Below are positions 14,855 to 27,791 of a stretch of 64,000 bases of DNA, piece by piece. Position 1 is the first letter of the stretch; each line of letters opens with the position of its first letter. Position numbers and translations under genes: made by a program. Source of the DNA: Paramacrobiotus metropolitanus (taxonomy: Eukaryota; Tardigrada; Eutardigrada; Parachela; Macrobiotidae); contig NW_026570253.1 of NCBI RefSeq assembly GCF_019649055.1, positions 1,178,001 to 1,242,000 of the forward strand, in the 5' to 3' direction. Under the pieces are notes generated by a model that was not told the DNA's origin, searched no databases, and saw only the letters and a program-made list of their open reading frames with translations.

Positions 14855-17800
14855 ATGGCTACCCCAACCACTGATTCGGAGAGGCGGAAACAGATTTCCG
14901 TGCGCGGCATTGCCGAAGTGGAATCGGTATCAAACATCAAGAAGACCTTCAATCAGCATCTGCACTTCACGCTGGTGAAGGATCGCAATGTGGCCACACC
15001 TCGGGATTACTTCTTTGCTTTGGCCCATACTGTCCGCGATCATTTGGTCGGTCGGTGGATCCGCACGCAGCAGTACTACTATGAACATGATCCTAAGGTA
15101 AATGATTAAGTAATAAAGTTTTGGAACAATTTTTTAATGGAAGCCGGTATTAGTGGTTGTAATTCGACAGCTGTGTCAATTTATGCGCCTTTTTAATGCA
15201 TTGTAAAATGTAATGCACAATGTTGGAGTAATAAGTAGTTTGTTGCACACTTGTTACTACACCATGATGTGCAGATACGATACATTAATGTCCAGTTATT
15301 TTGATTTATTTGTGTCTGTTTGACGAATTCCCGCATATTTTAACAATACAGCAAGGTAACGGTAAAAAAATGGACACTACATACGGTACCTACGCGACTA
15401 TCTATAGATATAAAGGCGCGCTAAATCTACAAAGGCGCGTTACGCGTATGTACTGTACGCATATACTGTACCAAGAGCGCCTTTTTTATTGTAATTCCTC
15501 TTTTAGTTAGTAAGTATAATTAATAGTTTATGAGACTGTTCAAACAGCTAATAAGGCTATTAAACGCTACAGTTCAAATACAGTAAGCACCTACTGGCTA
15601 CTGCAACAGTTACGTACTAAGTACAATTGTACAATACAGTACATGATTTCCGCCAACAGACTGCTGTGATGTATGTGGAAGAGAACTGCATAATGTATAT
15701 TAGATGTAAACAATTTAATTATAACGCTGTTTCTTTCGCTGGGAGAAAATGTACGAAAGTATGTGGTGTATGAAAGATGTATGAAAGCATGTAATACGGA
15801 TAACGCTAACAGTATGTGTTAGTTATTTATTTTTTAATATAGATACGCATATTGAATACTTCTAATACTTATGGTTAGGTCAAGTAGCGCTGGATCGCCT
15901 TAACTTTTCCACATTGCCTGCATTACAAAACGAGCAAAATATACTAATTTGCAATGTATATAAATTGTAGTTATATATAGCATTTACGATTTTTTGACGC
16001 GGTCTCCGTCGTAGATGGGCACCGAAAATTGAAGATTTTCCTTTTTTTGTGTTGTTTTTTTATTAAACAGTATTTTTCTTCGGGGTATTTGGTGATTATT
16101 TTGATAAAACTAAATTGAATAAAGAAAGATACGACTAAAGGGGCAAACTGCCAAGTAAAGCTTTTTTTAACCTTTTCCGCTTGCCGTCAGCTTTCATTAC
16201 TTTTGTGAGTTACGGATTGGCTTGCAGTTTAATTCTTGGATGCATGCAGCTTATGCTCAGATGCCACAAAGGTCATAAAAAAAGACTGATGTACTATGTC
16301 ATGAAACATTTGTGCGGTATGCGTAATCTTTCGTCCAGACTTTCTTTTAATTAAATTACTCGCTTAAGACATTTTTAATTTCGAATGCTGCGCAATTTGT
16401 TTCACCAGTGAACCAAGTGCCATGAGCACCATCGCATTAGAGTTTTTGCTGTTGTAGCGAGTGTACTACCTATCGCTGGAATACTACATGGGTCGCGCGT
16501 TACAAAACACCATGATTAATCTGGGCATCCAGTCAGCATGCGACGAAGCCCTGTACCAGTTGGGACTGGACATTGAAGAGCTGCAAGAGTTGGAAGACGA
16601 TGCCGGTCTGGGTAACGGTGGTCTGGGCCGATTGGCAGCTTGTTTTCTGGATTCGATGGCCACTTTGGGTTTGGCAGCCTACGGCTACGGAATCCGGTAT
16701 GAATACGGTATCTTCGATCAAAAGATCGTGGACGGGGAGCAGATTGAGGAACCGGATGACTGGCTGCGTTTCGGCAATCCGTGGGAGAAAGCGCGCCCGG
16801 AATTCATGTTGCCGGTAAATTTCTACGGGCGGGTGGAGAAGAATGAGAAAGGCTGTAGATGGGTGGATGCGCAGGTAAAAATGCAGACACCTAAAGTCGA
16901 CTTTTTTATAGAGCGCTAAATCATGTGGCAGCAATGCCAAGTAATTGGTGCATAGTTGACCATTGAAGAGTAATTCAAAGGTGGCGAAAGCTTCGGTGCC
17001 AGCAAGTACGCTTTATGATCTTGAGTATGAGAATTATAAGGAATAATCTGTAGATAACTAGAATAGTCTTTTCTGCAAATAAAAAGTTTTCGTCATGTTA
17101 ATATTATAGACTATGTAATTTTATCCCGTGTCATTTATAATGTAGGTGGTCTTCGCTATGCCGTACGATATTCCTGTTCCCGGCTACATGAACAATACGG
17201 TCAACACGTTGCGATTGTGGTCAGCCAAGTCGGCACACGACTTTCAGCTGAAATGTTTCAACGAAGGGGACTACATCCAAGCTGTTTTGGATCGTAATAA
17301 CGCTGAAAAGTGGGTACTTTCCTAATTAAATGTTCTCCTGAACTCACAGTCACAGCAGTTTCAGACTTTCAGGTGTTCACACAAAATGGATTATGAAGTA
17401 GTCGTTTTGATGAGAATTTTCTTTCAGCATTTCGCGAGTGCTGTACCCCAACGACAATTTCTTCTCCGGCAAAGAACTGCGACTAAAGCAGGAATATTTT
17501 ATGGTGGCCGCTTCGCTGCAGGACATTGTCCGGCGTTTCAAATCCGCCAAATTCGGATGTCGCGATGCGGTGCGGACGTCTTTCGACAATTTTCCCGAAA
17601 AGGTTGCTATTCAACTGAATGATACGCATCCGTCAATGGCCATCCCGGAGCTGATGCGCATTCTGGTGGACCTGGAAGGATTGCCGTGGGAGCGCGCCTT
17701 CGACATTACCGTACGCGCCTGTGCGTACACCAACCACACCGTATTGCCGGAAGCGCTGGAACGCTGGACATGCAGCCAGTTGCAGAATCTCTTACCGCGA

Positions 17801-20366
17801 CATTTGGAAATCATCTACCATATCAACTTTCTGTTCTTACAGGAGGTGCAGAAACTCTGGCCCGGTAAGTACTTCGGTTGAGCAGGTCAGTTAAACTGAG
17901 CCGGCATTACTGCGTTTTAAACTTTACTTCATGTTGTTGAGAATATTTATTGGTTTTCACGTCATATACCGTCTGCTTATTAGTTATCATTTAAAGAAAA
18001 AACGTTTTATAAACGAAAATTATCGAAACCATTCTTACGTATAAGGTTAAGGCGAACGGATATGATCGACATGCTCCAGGATCAGGCGGTACTGTAGTGC
18101 GGCGGCTTTTTGATCATACTAAACAGAACTGTAATCGAAGATTTTGCGACGGTTGTGCAACTTAAGATGAACTCCGTTAATAATACCTGCAAGGCTGCGA
18201 TCAGTATTTAATTTTCTGATCAGGTGATGAGGCTCGCATGCGGCGCATGTCGCTGGTGGAGGAAGAAGGCGAACAGCGCATCAACATGGCATTTTTATCC
18301 ATTGTGGGTTCTCACGCTGTTAACGGTGTAGCTGCTCTGCATTCGGATTTACTGAAGACAACCATCTTTCGGGATTTTTACGATATGTGGCCGCAAAAGT
18401 TTCAAAATAAAACCAATGGAATTACTCCCCGTCGTTGGTTGTTATTGTGTAATCCATCCTTGGCCGATTTAATTACGGAGAAGATCGGAGAGGAATGGGT
18501 GCGTGACCTTTATCAGCTGGAGAAGCTGAAGGCGTTCATTGGAGATCAGCAGTTCCTGCGTCGATTGATGCAGTTTAAGCAGGAGAATAAGCTCAAACTA
18601 GTCACTCACATTAAGGAAAAGTATGGAGTGAACGTGAATCCGGCGTCCATTTTCGATATCCAGGTCAAGAGAATCCATGAATACAAACGACAGATCCTCA
18701 ACTGTCTGCACGTTATCACGGTAAATTTGCTAGTAATTTATTTTGTTATTACGATTATAAAAGTTTTTATCGCATTTCTCTTTCAATTGGTTTGGTCTAC
18801 TGCGCATGCGGTACCGATTTAATTTTTATCCTGTGTTTTGTATTCGTTTTCAACATATGTATATAAAAGTCGAAACGTTTGGAAATGCACGTACCTACGT
18901 TGCTTAAAGAATTTCGGCAATAAATTCTGGTGTAGATAATTGTTAGGTAAACTGTAGAGCTTTCGTTATTAATTTCGCCATTTAAAAGTGTACACAATTC
19001 GATCATTCATGTGAGTAGGCATCTTATGTTTTCACTTTGCAGTTATACAACCGCATCAAGCGCAATCCCGGTGATAAATTCATACCGCGCACGGTGATGA
19101 TTGGCGGCAAAGCCGCTCCTGGCTATCACATGGCCAAACAGACGATTAAACTGATCTGCGCTATTGGACGTATTGTCAACAATGATCCCATTATTGGGGA
19201 CCGCTTGAAAGTGATCTTTCTGGAGAATTACCGCGTGAGCTTAGCCGAGAAAATTATCCCGGCAGCAGACCTGAGCGAGCAAATCTCGCTGGCCGGAACG
19301 GAAGCGTCAGGAACCGGCAACATGAAGTTCCAGCTGAACGGTGCAATGACCATCGGCACACTGGACGGAGCCAACGTAGAGATGCGCGAAGAGATGGGCG
19401 TGGAGAACTTCTTTCTGTTCGGCATGACTGTGGATGAAGTGGCAGCCCTTTGGCGTCGCGGGTAATAATTGTTGGAAATACTCGTGCAATTATGTAATAA
19501 ATTTGTTCCATTAAGCATTTTTTTCCCATTAAGTGCAAAATAGATTAATTATTTATTTTTAGCTGGTAATATTTCAAAAACAGTTTTTGTTTGTCCATAC
19601 AAATTACAAAACAATGTGCCAATCATTCAAGTGAAAATTATCTGGGACTGGTGTTAGCCACTGTTAGGCGTCCTTTTGTGTTTATAGCTTCTGAACTGCA
19701 AATGTCGACGGTTTTTCGTTGACGCACTTTTTCATTTTATTATCGCTACAATTCTGCAGGTATAATCCATATGAGTACTATAACCGCAATCCAGAGCTGA
19801 AGTTAGCCATCGATCAGATCCGGAGTGGATATTTTTCACCTAATCGCCCGGAATTATTTCATGATGTTGTGGATGTTCTGCTGAAATATGACCGGTAATG
19901 TTTTGCGTTACCATCATTCTGTAATTGCGCTTTTACTGGTAAATTGGCGGATTGTCTTCATAAATTTCTCCTGCAGGTTTTGTACTCTTGCCGACTATGA
20001 TGATTATATGAAATGCCAAGAGCGCGTTAATGAAGCATACGCTGACCCGCTGGTGTGGGCGCGAATGAGTTTAATGAATATTGCATCCAGTGGAAAATTC
20101 AGCACGTAAGTTTTGTATATACATTTTACAACAGAAACAAAAAGATACTTTCAAAGTATCGATCCAAATACGAAAAATGCAAGAAAGTGGCATCATTATT
20201 TTCAGTACTCTGTATTTTTAGTGATCGCACCATTGCGCAGTATGCTCGTGAGATCTGGGGAGTTGAGCCGAGTTTCGCACGTTTACCGGCTCCACATGAG
20301 CCAATGTTCGAGCCAACTATGGCCAAGCAGCAGAATGCCAAAGCAGCCGGCGATGCGAATGCTTAA
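14855..20366 (+). CDS. PYG: Glycogen phosphorylase
   Basis: Cytosolic enzyme releasing glucose-1-phosphate from glycogen, using pyridoxal phosphate. Exons: 14855-15097, 16458-16874, 17146-17309, 17428-17864, 18224-18720, 19043-19461, 19760-19894, 19977-20105, 20222-20366; 861 residues against 842 in human muscle, all junctions in phase. The N-terminal regulatory site RRKQISVRG carries the phosphorylase-kinase Ser (about 15). [10 protein letters not shown] matches the AMP-site region. [19 protein letters not shown] and [14 protein letters not shown] are family signatures. The PLP lysine lies in GTGNMKF, near residue 681. The C-terminus REIWGVEPS is conserved and followed by a short extension ending DANA. 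The first intron (1.36 kb) is the longest and may carry control elements. No defect is seen. Regulation by phosphorylation is inferred from the intact Ser site. Confidence 0.97.
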
Positions 20367-20755
20367 CGGACTGGCGCTTCCAGATCCACGCTAGCTTGGG
20401 GAGAATTATATTTCTTTTTGATTTTTTTGCTGCGTTAAATGAAGTGCTTCGCGAGTAAAGAAAGGTTGTGGTCTATGAGCTAATCAAAATCCCTTGTTTT
20501 GGAGCTTGAACGAATGTAACGTACGCTGGTTTACATATATATCTGCGTTATGTTTGCTAAGTGTGATAAAATTTGTGGATATGTCTTAGTAGAGACCGTA
20601 TTGTCGTTGCTCTTGGATATTTTTTTCTCGTATTGCAAATTGCCGTGAGAAATATTGCTGGCTGATAAAAGTCTGCTTTTGTCGTCCTTTTCGTTCCTAA
20701 TAATATTACTGTATAAGTGGAACGCATGCACTTAAAAATTGTAAGTGATTTGCGA

Positions 20756-20761
20756 AATAAA
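20756..20761 (+). terminator. Candidate poly(A) signal for glycogen phosphorylase
   Basis: An AATAAA hexamer about 390 bases after the PYG stop codon, in a spacer with no other gene. It is a plausible but unproven polyadenylation signal. Confidence 0.4.
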
Positions 20762-20987
20762 GCCAAAAAATGATGATCAGTAACGTCATTTTGCGACGAT
20801 TGCAGAGTGTCATGTTCAGCATATTATTCAATTATCCGATTACAAAAAAACTGTTTTAATAGTTTGCATTATGCGAGCAAACAGTTAACATTAAAATCCT
20901 CAAAAGGTTGTATTTTACGCGTAAACGTTTTGCTAATTTGTTAGACCAACGAATCCAAATTCCTGTCAACAGCAAGTAAAAAATTAA

Positions 20988-20993
20988 TTTATT
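20988..20993 (-). terminator. Candidate poly(A) signal for chitin-binding mucin 1
   Basis: AATAAA on the minus strand, about 55 bases past the stop codon of the minus-strand mucin gene. This is a normal distance for a short 3' UTR. The convergent PYG signal lies about 230 bases away. Confidence 0.45.
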
Positions 20994-21046
20994 CCGTTAT
21001 AAAAATTTAAAAAATTAATTATAAAAAGAAACTATCATCCTTTCTT

Positions 21047-23483
21047 TCACTGCTTTTTGGTCGCCTTGCCTTTCTTTCCGGCCTCCTTATTTTTGCCCTT
21101 GCCGGCAGCCGGTTTCTTGGCAGCGGGCTTCTTTGTTGTTGTGGTCGTGGTGGTAGTTGTCGGCTTCTCGGTTTCCTTGCCCTTGGCGGCCTTGGCTGGT
21201 TTACCTTTACCTTTTCCAGCTGCTTTTTTCGCTTTAGTGGTGGCTTCGGTTGTTGTTGTCGCTTCCGTGGTGGTGGTGGTAGTAGTGGTCGCAGCCTTAG
21301 TTGCGCTTTTGACGGGTTTTTTGGCTTCATTCTTCGGGCTTGGCTTTTGTGCGGCTGTTGTGGTTGCGGCAGCGGACGACGCTTGAGGTGGTTGAACGGC
21401 GTTGTCCTCTTCGGATGCGTTGGGCGGAGTGTCCAACAGCGTCCACGATGCATGGTACAAGCGCGAATTGGAGTAGTCATAAAATTGTTTGACCCTGCGA
21501 ATAACGTGAAAGTGTTACACAGCATCGAGTGGAGTTGGCAAATCAAATTATCCGTCTAACAAAATCTTTTAGCGTTTCCACCAATCTACAGCATATCAGC
21601 ATTGGAAAGACATTTTCCTGAACGAAACCTCTGGAAAAGTTAAACGGTAGAAATTTTTTGTGGAAAAAATGAGGTTTTATTAAATTGGTGCGCTCATGAG
21701 TTAACCGAAAGCGCATACGTAGAAAGTTTTTTAAAATAAGTACGAATACATATATGTAAGTATCGTGCACGTACTGGCTGCAGTCGACGTTCCAGAACCA
21801 ATCACAAATTAACTCCACCTGGTTAAACCGTGTCAGATTCGGGCACAAATAACTGAACAGCTGTCCGTTGATATCGCACCGGCGAATGACCTGGCAATCG
21901 CTATCCATATCGGCATAGAAACCGGCTTGCTGGACGTCTTTGCACGCGAAGCTCGTAGGATCCGGGATGGCGGCCAGATTAGGATAATCCTTACCGGCGA
22001 CAGCGCTGGAGAGCAGTTCGGCCATGTCAACGGTCTTCGCCGAACGGGCTGCCGGACTGTTGCCCATCAGTACTTTGAGCGCCTTAGTCAGATCGGGATT
22101 CTGTGGGGGCATAGCCCGATTACTCTCGTAGTCGGCGTTGGGATACTGGATGGCCGGAGTCACCGTCGCCTGCTCTGAGGGGCTGGCGCTGACTGTGACC
22201 TTTTGCGTGGTTGACTTGGCGGTGCTGGTTTCATCGACTTTCTTGCCCTGTCGCGGAGGTGTGGTGACAGCGACAATGGTTTTGGCCTGGGTGGTGGCAG
22301 CCGTGGCGGTGGTTGCGGCAATGGTAGCAGCTGTAGAGCCTGCGGCGGCTGCTCCCGTAGTTGGCTCTTCGGATGCTGGTTCTTCTGTGCTGTCGCTGGT
22401 TACATTCGCTGCTGTCGTAGATTCCCCACCTGGGGCGGTCGAACTGGCGGCAGTTGTCGACTCGGCACTGGGCGCTTCGGAGGACTCTTCCTCCGTGGTG
22501 GCACTGGTTGCGTTCGCCACGGTGGTTGATTCACTTCCTTGGGCGGTTGTATTAGCAGCAACCGGCGCCTCAGTGGGTGCTTCGGATGATACCTCTTCCG
22601 GAGTGGCACTGGTAACATTCGCAACGGTGGTCGTCCTAGCAGCAACTGGGGCAGTTGAATTAGACGCAGCCGGTGCTGCTGTGGTGACGTTGACACTATC
22701 GCTTGCATTGGCGCTGGCAGCTTGTGTGGTTACCTCCGATGCTTCGGTTGTCATTTCGGGAGTGACCTCGGGCGTTGCGGGTGACGATGCCGTGGTTGTC
22801 GCAGCAGTTGCATTAGCAGGCGATGCTTCCGATGAGGCATTACCGGAAGTCGCGTTGCTTGCTGCTGCACTGGCTGCAGCTGTTGTTGGGGTTACGGCCG
22901 CAGCGGTACTAAGGGAAGTAGCGGCGGACGCTGCGGTGGTTGGTGCTTCCGAAACGGAAGTGCTTGCCGGCGCTGAAGCATTGCTAGCTGAAGAAGGAGC
23001 AGAGGAACTTGGAGCGGTGCTGTTAGATGATGTCGCATTGGATGCCGGTGTTGCTTCGGGCACTGGAGATGATGCATTAGCAACAGAGGCAACGGAAGCT
23101 GCGGTTACGTTAGTGCCATTGACTGCCGGAGCACTGGTGCTGTTTCCTGCTTGCGTTGCATTAGCGGTTGCAGCCGTCGTCACTTCCACCGGAGCTTGCC
23201 GTTTATTCCTTCTGATATTGGCAGATTCAACCTGTTAATTATTTATATGCAGACACAATGCAATCTTCATGCGCATACGAAATATCCACTTTTAAAACAG
23301 TATAAAGTGCACTAAATATGCAGTATAATTCGTAAATAATTATATCCATATTACTGTATCTTCCTCATTTTTCTTTTGCATTGTTAATTTTAAATTTTCT
23401 AAAAACAGTTATTGTTCGCCACATACCAATACAGAAAGTACGCTTAATCCGATAAGTAATAATCCGGTTGCAAGAAACTTCAT
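21047..23483 (-). CDS. Secreted chitin-binding mucin 1 (CBM14 domain, Lys/Thr tail)
   Basis: Probably a component of cuticle or gut lining. Exons: 23483-23427 (signal peptide MKFLATGLLLIGLSVLS), 23231-21775, 21494-21047; 653 residues. A dibasic RNKRQ follows the signal peptide. Then come about 330 residues rich in Ala, Thr, Ser and Pro, including about three copies of a roughly 38-residue repeat (STTVANVTSATPEE type) with N- and O-glycosylation potential. After a linker (PPQNPDLTKALKVLMG) comes one six-cysteine CBM14/peritrophin-A domain, FACKDVQQAGFYAD...CDWFWNVDCSQ. The phase-2 intron 21774-21495 sits right after this domain. The C-terminal tail alternates poly-Thr with Lys/Ala/Gly-rich stretches and ends KKGKATKKQ. 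Gene order and exon phases match the neighbour at 25161-27791, so the two arose by tandem duplication. Exact role is unknown. Confidence 0.9.
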
Positions 23484-25160
23484 TTTCGATTCGGCGCGAA
23501 ATGTAGCTTAACCGAAATGAAATGCGATCAGGTTAAGCTATTAATTGCAGATTTGCTTTCTCTTGATTATGCGATTTGTAAAGTCAACTTTTTTATATAG
23601 TCGCTTATTGTTAGCCGGTATTTTTGCCCACGGTAAAATATTACCATGTAATCGGATGAGCAGCTGAATATCAACTGCATCACCGGTGTATTCCTGTGGC
23701 ATATTATGGAAATAATGAAATTATTCAATATGTTACATGTTTTGAGGTGGTTATTAAATCAGCATTATTTACTGTCGCGCTGTGCCGGCGTGTCAGCCTG
23801 TCACAAATGTCGTGTTCTTGATAACATCTAATGCATATGTTAGCTGATAATTAACGGTACCGCATGTTGTGTTATGCCTATGTAACCAATGCGACGTAGG
23901 CGTGATATTATGTAGTGGAATTTTGGAAAGATAGGAAAGAAAAAGCATACGTAATTCAATCCGCTCAAAGCGTAAAACTTCTAACTCCATACTTTTATTA
24001 TTTTTTCTTAGAATGACTCCTGACACATCTCGATCTACATGTAAAACATAAAAATAATATACCATAAAAAATGTTAACATGCATGTTTCAATGAATTACG
24101 AAAACCGCAAAAAAATCGGCTACTTGTAAAGATTTTGTTTCCTACACGAATTAGCTGGCTCCTGATGCTCTCTTGCCAGCATGGACTTTTCCGTTCTTGC
24201 TGCTACTTCCGTTTCGACGTATTTGTACATATGTGCGGTCTCCGTTTCAAGATTGTGCGGCTATAGCTCGAACGGTTTTGGTGGTTATGATTTCAGGCGT
24301 TAAATGTAAGGTCATGTTTTCACTTGGTTCAGTTCGCTGTAAAGCATTTTTAGAGATGCATAACACACAAACTGTCACAAAGTTAGCAACAAAAATTTAA
24401 AAGTGAAAATTAGCATTTCAGATTTTCTTAAGAATTTGTGGAACGTACAAACAATCTTTATGCTGTGAGAGTATGTATCAGTATAAAGAACATAACCACA
24501 ACTTTAATACGCACAGGTTTCTATAATGCTTAATTCACCACGAGGCTTTTATCCAGTGTCAGCTCAACTAATGGCAAGGTTTTCGCACCCAAGGTTTCTC
24601 TGACCGTAATAGTAAGGTATTTGGGTACCACTAGTATTAGTTTCAGTCGGTAATTTATTTCTTGTGTTGAAGACATAATTATGTGCGATGTACAACGTTC
24701 TGTTTTAGAACATACAGAAGTGCAAAATTTAATAATATCATCCAATGCCCACGGTTACAGTCATACTCAAGAAGTATCTGTAGATCTACGAATTTTTATA
24801 TTTTATAACTAATACAGATACAAGCAAGTGCCATATTACCATATGCCCCTTTATGCGAAGACTGACCTAACACACAAAACCGCACACCTTGCACAGACGT
24901 GTAAATACACTTTAGCAGTTAATTTTCACTTTGGTATTATGACTCAATTGACCAATTGTTCCGATAATTGCTTATCCAACACTGCGGTTTTTGTTTAGAT
25001 AATGACAGCCTTGGAGTGTCAGCACGGGCTGCTACTGTCGTCAAAACGATAATGTATGCCGCTGGCAAAGTTGTGCTTTGTATTCATCTGCAAACAATCT
25101 TTCACACAGCGTGCCGGCGTTTGTGTGTTTAGAGATCGTTCGAAGAGATTTTTTCTTCAT
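23484..25160. other. Spacer between the two chitin-binding mucin genes
   Basis: About 1.7 kb of AT-rich DNA that should include the promoter of mucin 1 and the 3' UTR of mucin 2. Short open frames exist (for example 23793-24080, minus) but none has recognisable domains or splice context. I see no gene. Confidence 0.5.
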
Positions 25161-27791
25161 TTACGCAGAACTCTTAGTGTCCGATGGCTTCTTCGAGCCG
25201 GTCGCGGTGGACTTTCGAGCGTCATCAGTATCAGGGTTCGGTGGTGTGTCCAAGAATACCCACGATGCATGGTAGAGCCGGGAATTTGAATAATCATAAA
25301 ATTGTTTAGACCTAGAACAACGGAATCGTGTAAGGGTACAGCACATTAACAAGTCAACTTCTTATGAGCTCAAATACTCGTATGTAAAGTATTAACATCA
25401 GTACTACGTAGAAATCGATTAATTCCATAGAGCAGCTCGATAAACTGACCTTTTTCTTTTTTACGTAAAAGGGCACTTTTTAAAGTTAAGATTTTTTCTG
25501 CAGTAATTTCGCACATCAACAATGCGTTTAACTAGAATATTAGCAAAGGTCAGTGGTATAGCCTACAACTTTCAAATACTGTATCTTACAGTCACAGATA
25601 TAAGTACCCAATGAGCAAGAAACCGTAAAATGTTGAACATGATGTTCACTTTAACGAGACCCGTTTTGTAAGATTTTCATTCGAGAAAAATATATAGAAA
25701 TTTAAAATGATAACTTTATTATAACTTCCGAATAAGCTTTTCAAAAGTTATTAACAGTAACTGTTAATAAATTTATTAAGATTAATCGTGTTATTCTTAC
25801 TGGCTGCAGTCAACGTTCCAGAACCAATCGCAGACCAGCTCGATCTGGTTAAATCGTGTCATATTTGGACACAGGTAACTCCATAAATTTCCATTAATAT
25901 CACAGCGCCGAATAACCTGACAGTCGGTATCAGTGTCCGCATAAAACCCCGCTTGTTGGACATCTTTACAGGCAAAGTTCTTCGTATCCGGAATTTGCGA
26001 TAAGTTGGGATAGTCTTTACCGGCAACGGCATTGGCCATCATTTCTGCCATATCGATAGACTTTGCCGCACCGGCAGCCGAGCCTCGCAAGGCTTTTAGC
26101 GCCATTAACAGACTGGGATTCTGCGGAGGCGGGGCCGCTTTAGTATCGTAATCGGAATTCGCATACTGCGCTGGAGATAAAATACTCGGGAGGATGTTGC
26201 TGGCTTGTGCGGCTAAATCAGCTTTTTTCGCTTCTCTAACTGAAGCTGACGATGTGGTAAGAGTAGGTGCAGCTTGCGTCGTAGCCGTCGTTGAGCTAGG
26301 TTGGGTGGTGGCGGATCCGGCGGAAGTGATGCCGCCGGTAACACTGGCGTTACTTGGCGTGACCGCTGTTATATTTGCAAGGCTAGTAGCTTTGAGCGGA
26401 ACGGGAGTTGTTCCCGTAATATTATATGTTGTATTTAGGGCAGTAGCACCGGTACTGGTGGAATTATCTAACGAAGATACTGTGGTTGTCCCACTAAGAT
26501 CGGTACTGTTTCCTGCCACGGTAGCGTTCGATAAAGGTGACTGAGTGACGCCGAGTTCACTGCTATTACCCGCGTGTATTGTAACGTTTCCAGTTGTTTT
26601 ACTGAGTGGAGTGGTCGAACCATTGGTAATTTCCGGTGGCATTGTTGTGTATTCCAGTACCGACGAGTTATTTGGTGCTGTACCATTTTCGGTTGCGATG
26701 GCGTTACCCGGCAGTCCCTGTAGTTTATTGATATCACTACCGTTGGTTGCCGATGCTGTACTGTTTCCAGCAAGCGAATTCGAATTCAAAGAGGCATTTC
26801 CTCCCGAAGCAGTAGTGTTTAATGGTGTTGTCGAGTTTCCGTTTAATGACGTTGCGTTTCCGGTTGCCGAAGTCGCGTTTGGAGCAATGAGACTGCTGTT
26901 GGTGGACGATACAGCCGTAACGTTTCCCGTTACAAAGGTTGCGTTTGTCGGTGTCATTGTTGCATTGCCAGGTGCGGCAGTTGAGTTCCCGGTTAATGCC
27001 GTATTATTTCCTGCAGAAATTGAGGTATTATCGGGGACCGTCGCGTTGTGACTGGTGAGATCTGTAGTGTTGCTTGACGCGGCAGTTGTGTTAACTGATG
27101 ACAGTGTGGACGTTGTTACACCTGCTTGTCTTTTATCCCTGCGGGCGCCGTCTACATAACATATCTGCAAATTAACATAAAACTTTATGTACTTATTTTA
27201 TCGATAGAAGGTGGAAGGTAGAGTATATAATGCAATTACATTCGAATTTAGTGTTTTAAGCACTTCCAAATTACGTAAATTTATAACACCTTGTATCACA
27301 CCAAAAGGGCGAGTACGTAAAAAAGAAGGGGGTTCGGAGCCCGTTTTTCGTGACAATAGGGGAGCGAGGGGTGAAAAATGGCCATTTTTCAGGTGACGTA
27401 ATTTGGAAACACTCCCTAACTCGTTAATTGTGCCTGTGCGACATATGTAAAGTGTCCGAGGTCAGCAACTGGCACAGTATAGGCCGGAATAAGTCGTCGG
27501 CAAATGAATATCAAAGCTCTTTAAGCTTAAAGCAACTAAAATGTACCAATGTACTTTATTGGCAATTATTCATAATAGAAGAAATAAGCATTATTAAATA
27601 ACAAATCGGCATTCTTAACTGGGCAGCTTTAAAATACTGGATCTAACAAGCCAATAAGAAATAAGGATCTGGTAATAAACTAGTAATACTCGTAAATAAG
27701 GACCTTATGACCTTCTGCTTACCACTTGTGCGACAATGCAAAGGAACAATCCAGTAACGTAAACACTGTTTGAACTGCGAGTTTTTTTCAT
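25161..27791 (-). CDS. Secreted chitin-binding mucin 2 (CBM14 domain, N-glycosylation-rich)
   Basis: Paralog of the gene at 21047-23483. Exons: 27791-27723 (hydrophobic leader ending GLFLCIVAQV), 27164-25801, 25311-25161; 527 residues, same intron phases as the paralog. After a basic ARRDKRQAG segment comes a region of about 280 residues crowded with N-x-S/T sequons (GNST, GNAT, NTTAS). The linker PPQNPSLLMALKALRG and the single CBM14 domain FACKDVQQAGFYAD...CDWFWNVDCSQ are nearly identical to mucin 1. After the last intron both continue with KQFYDYSNSRLYHASW and LDTPPN. This copy lacks the long Lys/Thr tail and ends SDTKSSA. Chitin binding is expected from the six conserved cysteines and aromatic residues; the coat function is inferred. 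Confidence 0.9.

Noticed and set aside
22138-23238. 366-codon plus-strand frame across mucin 1
   Set aside because: It is the antisense of the Ala/Thr-rich region; low-complexity repeats keep several frames open. The minus strand has the signal peptide, splice sites and CBM14 domain.
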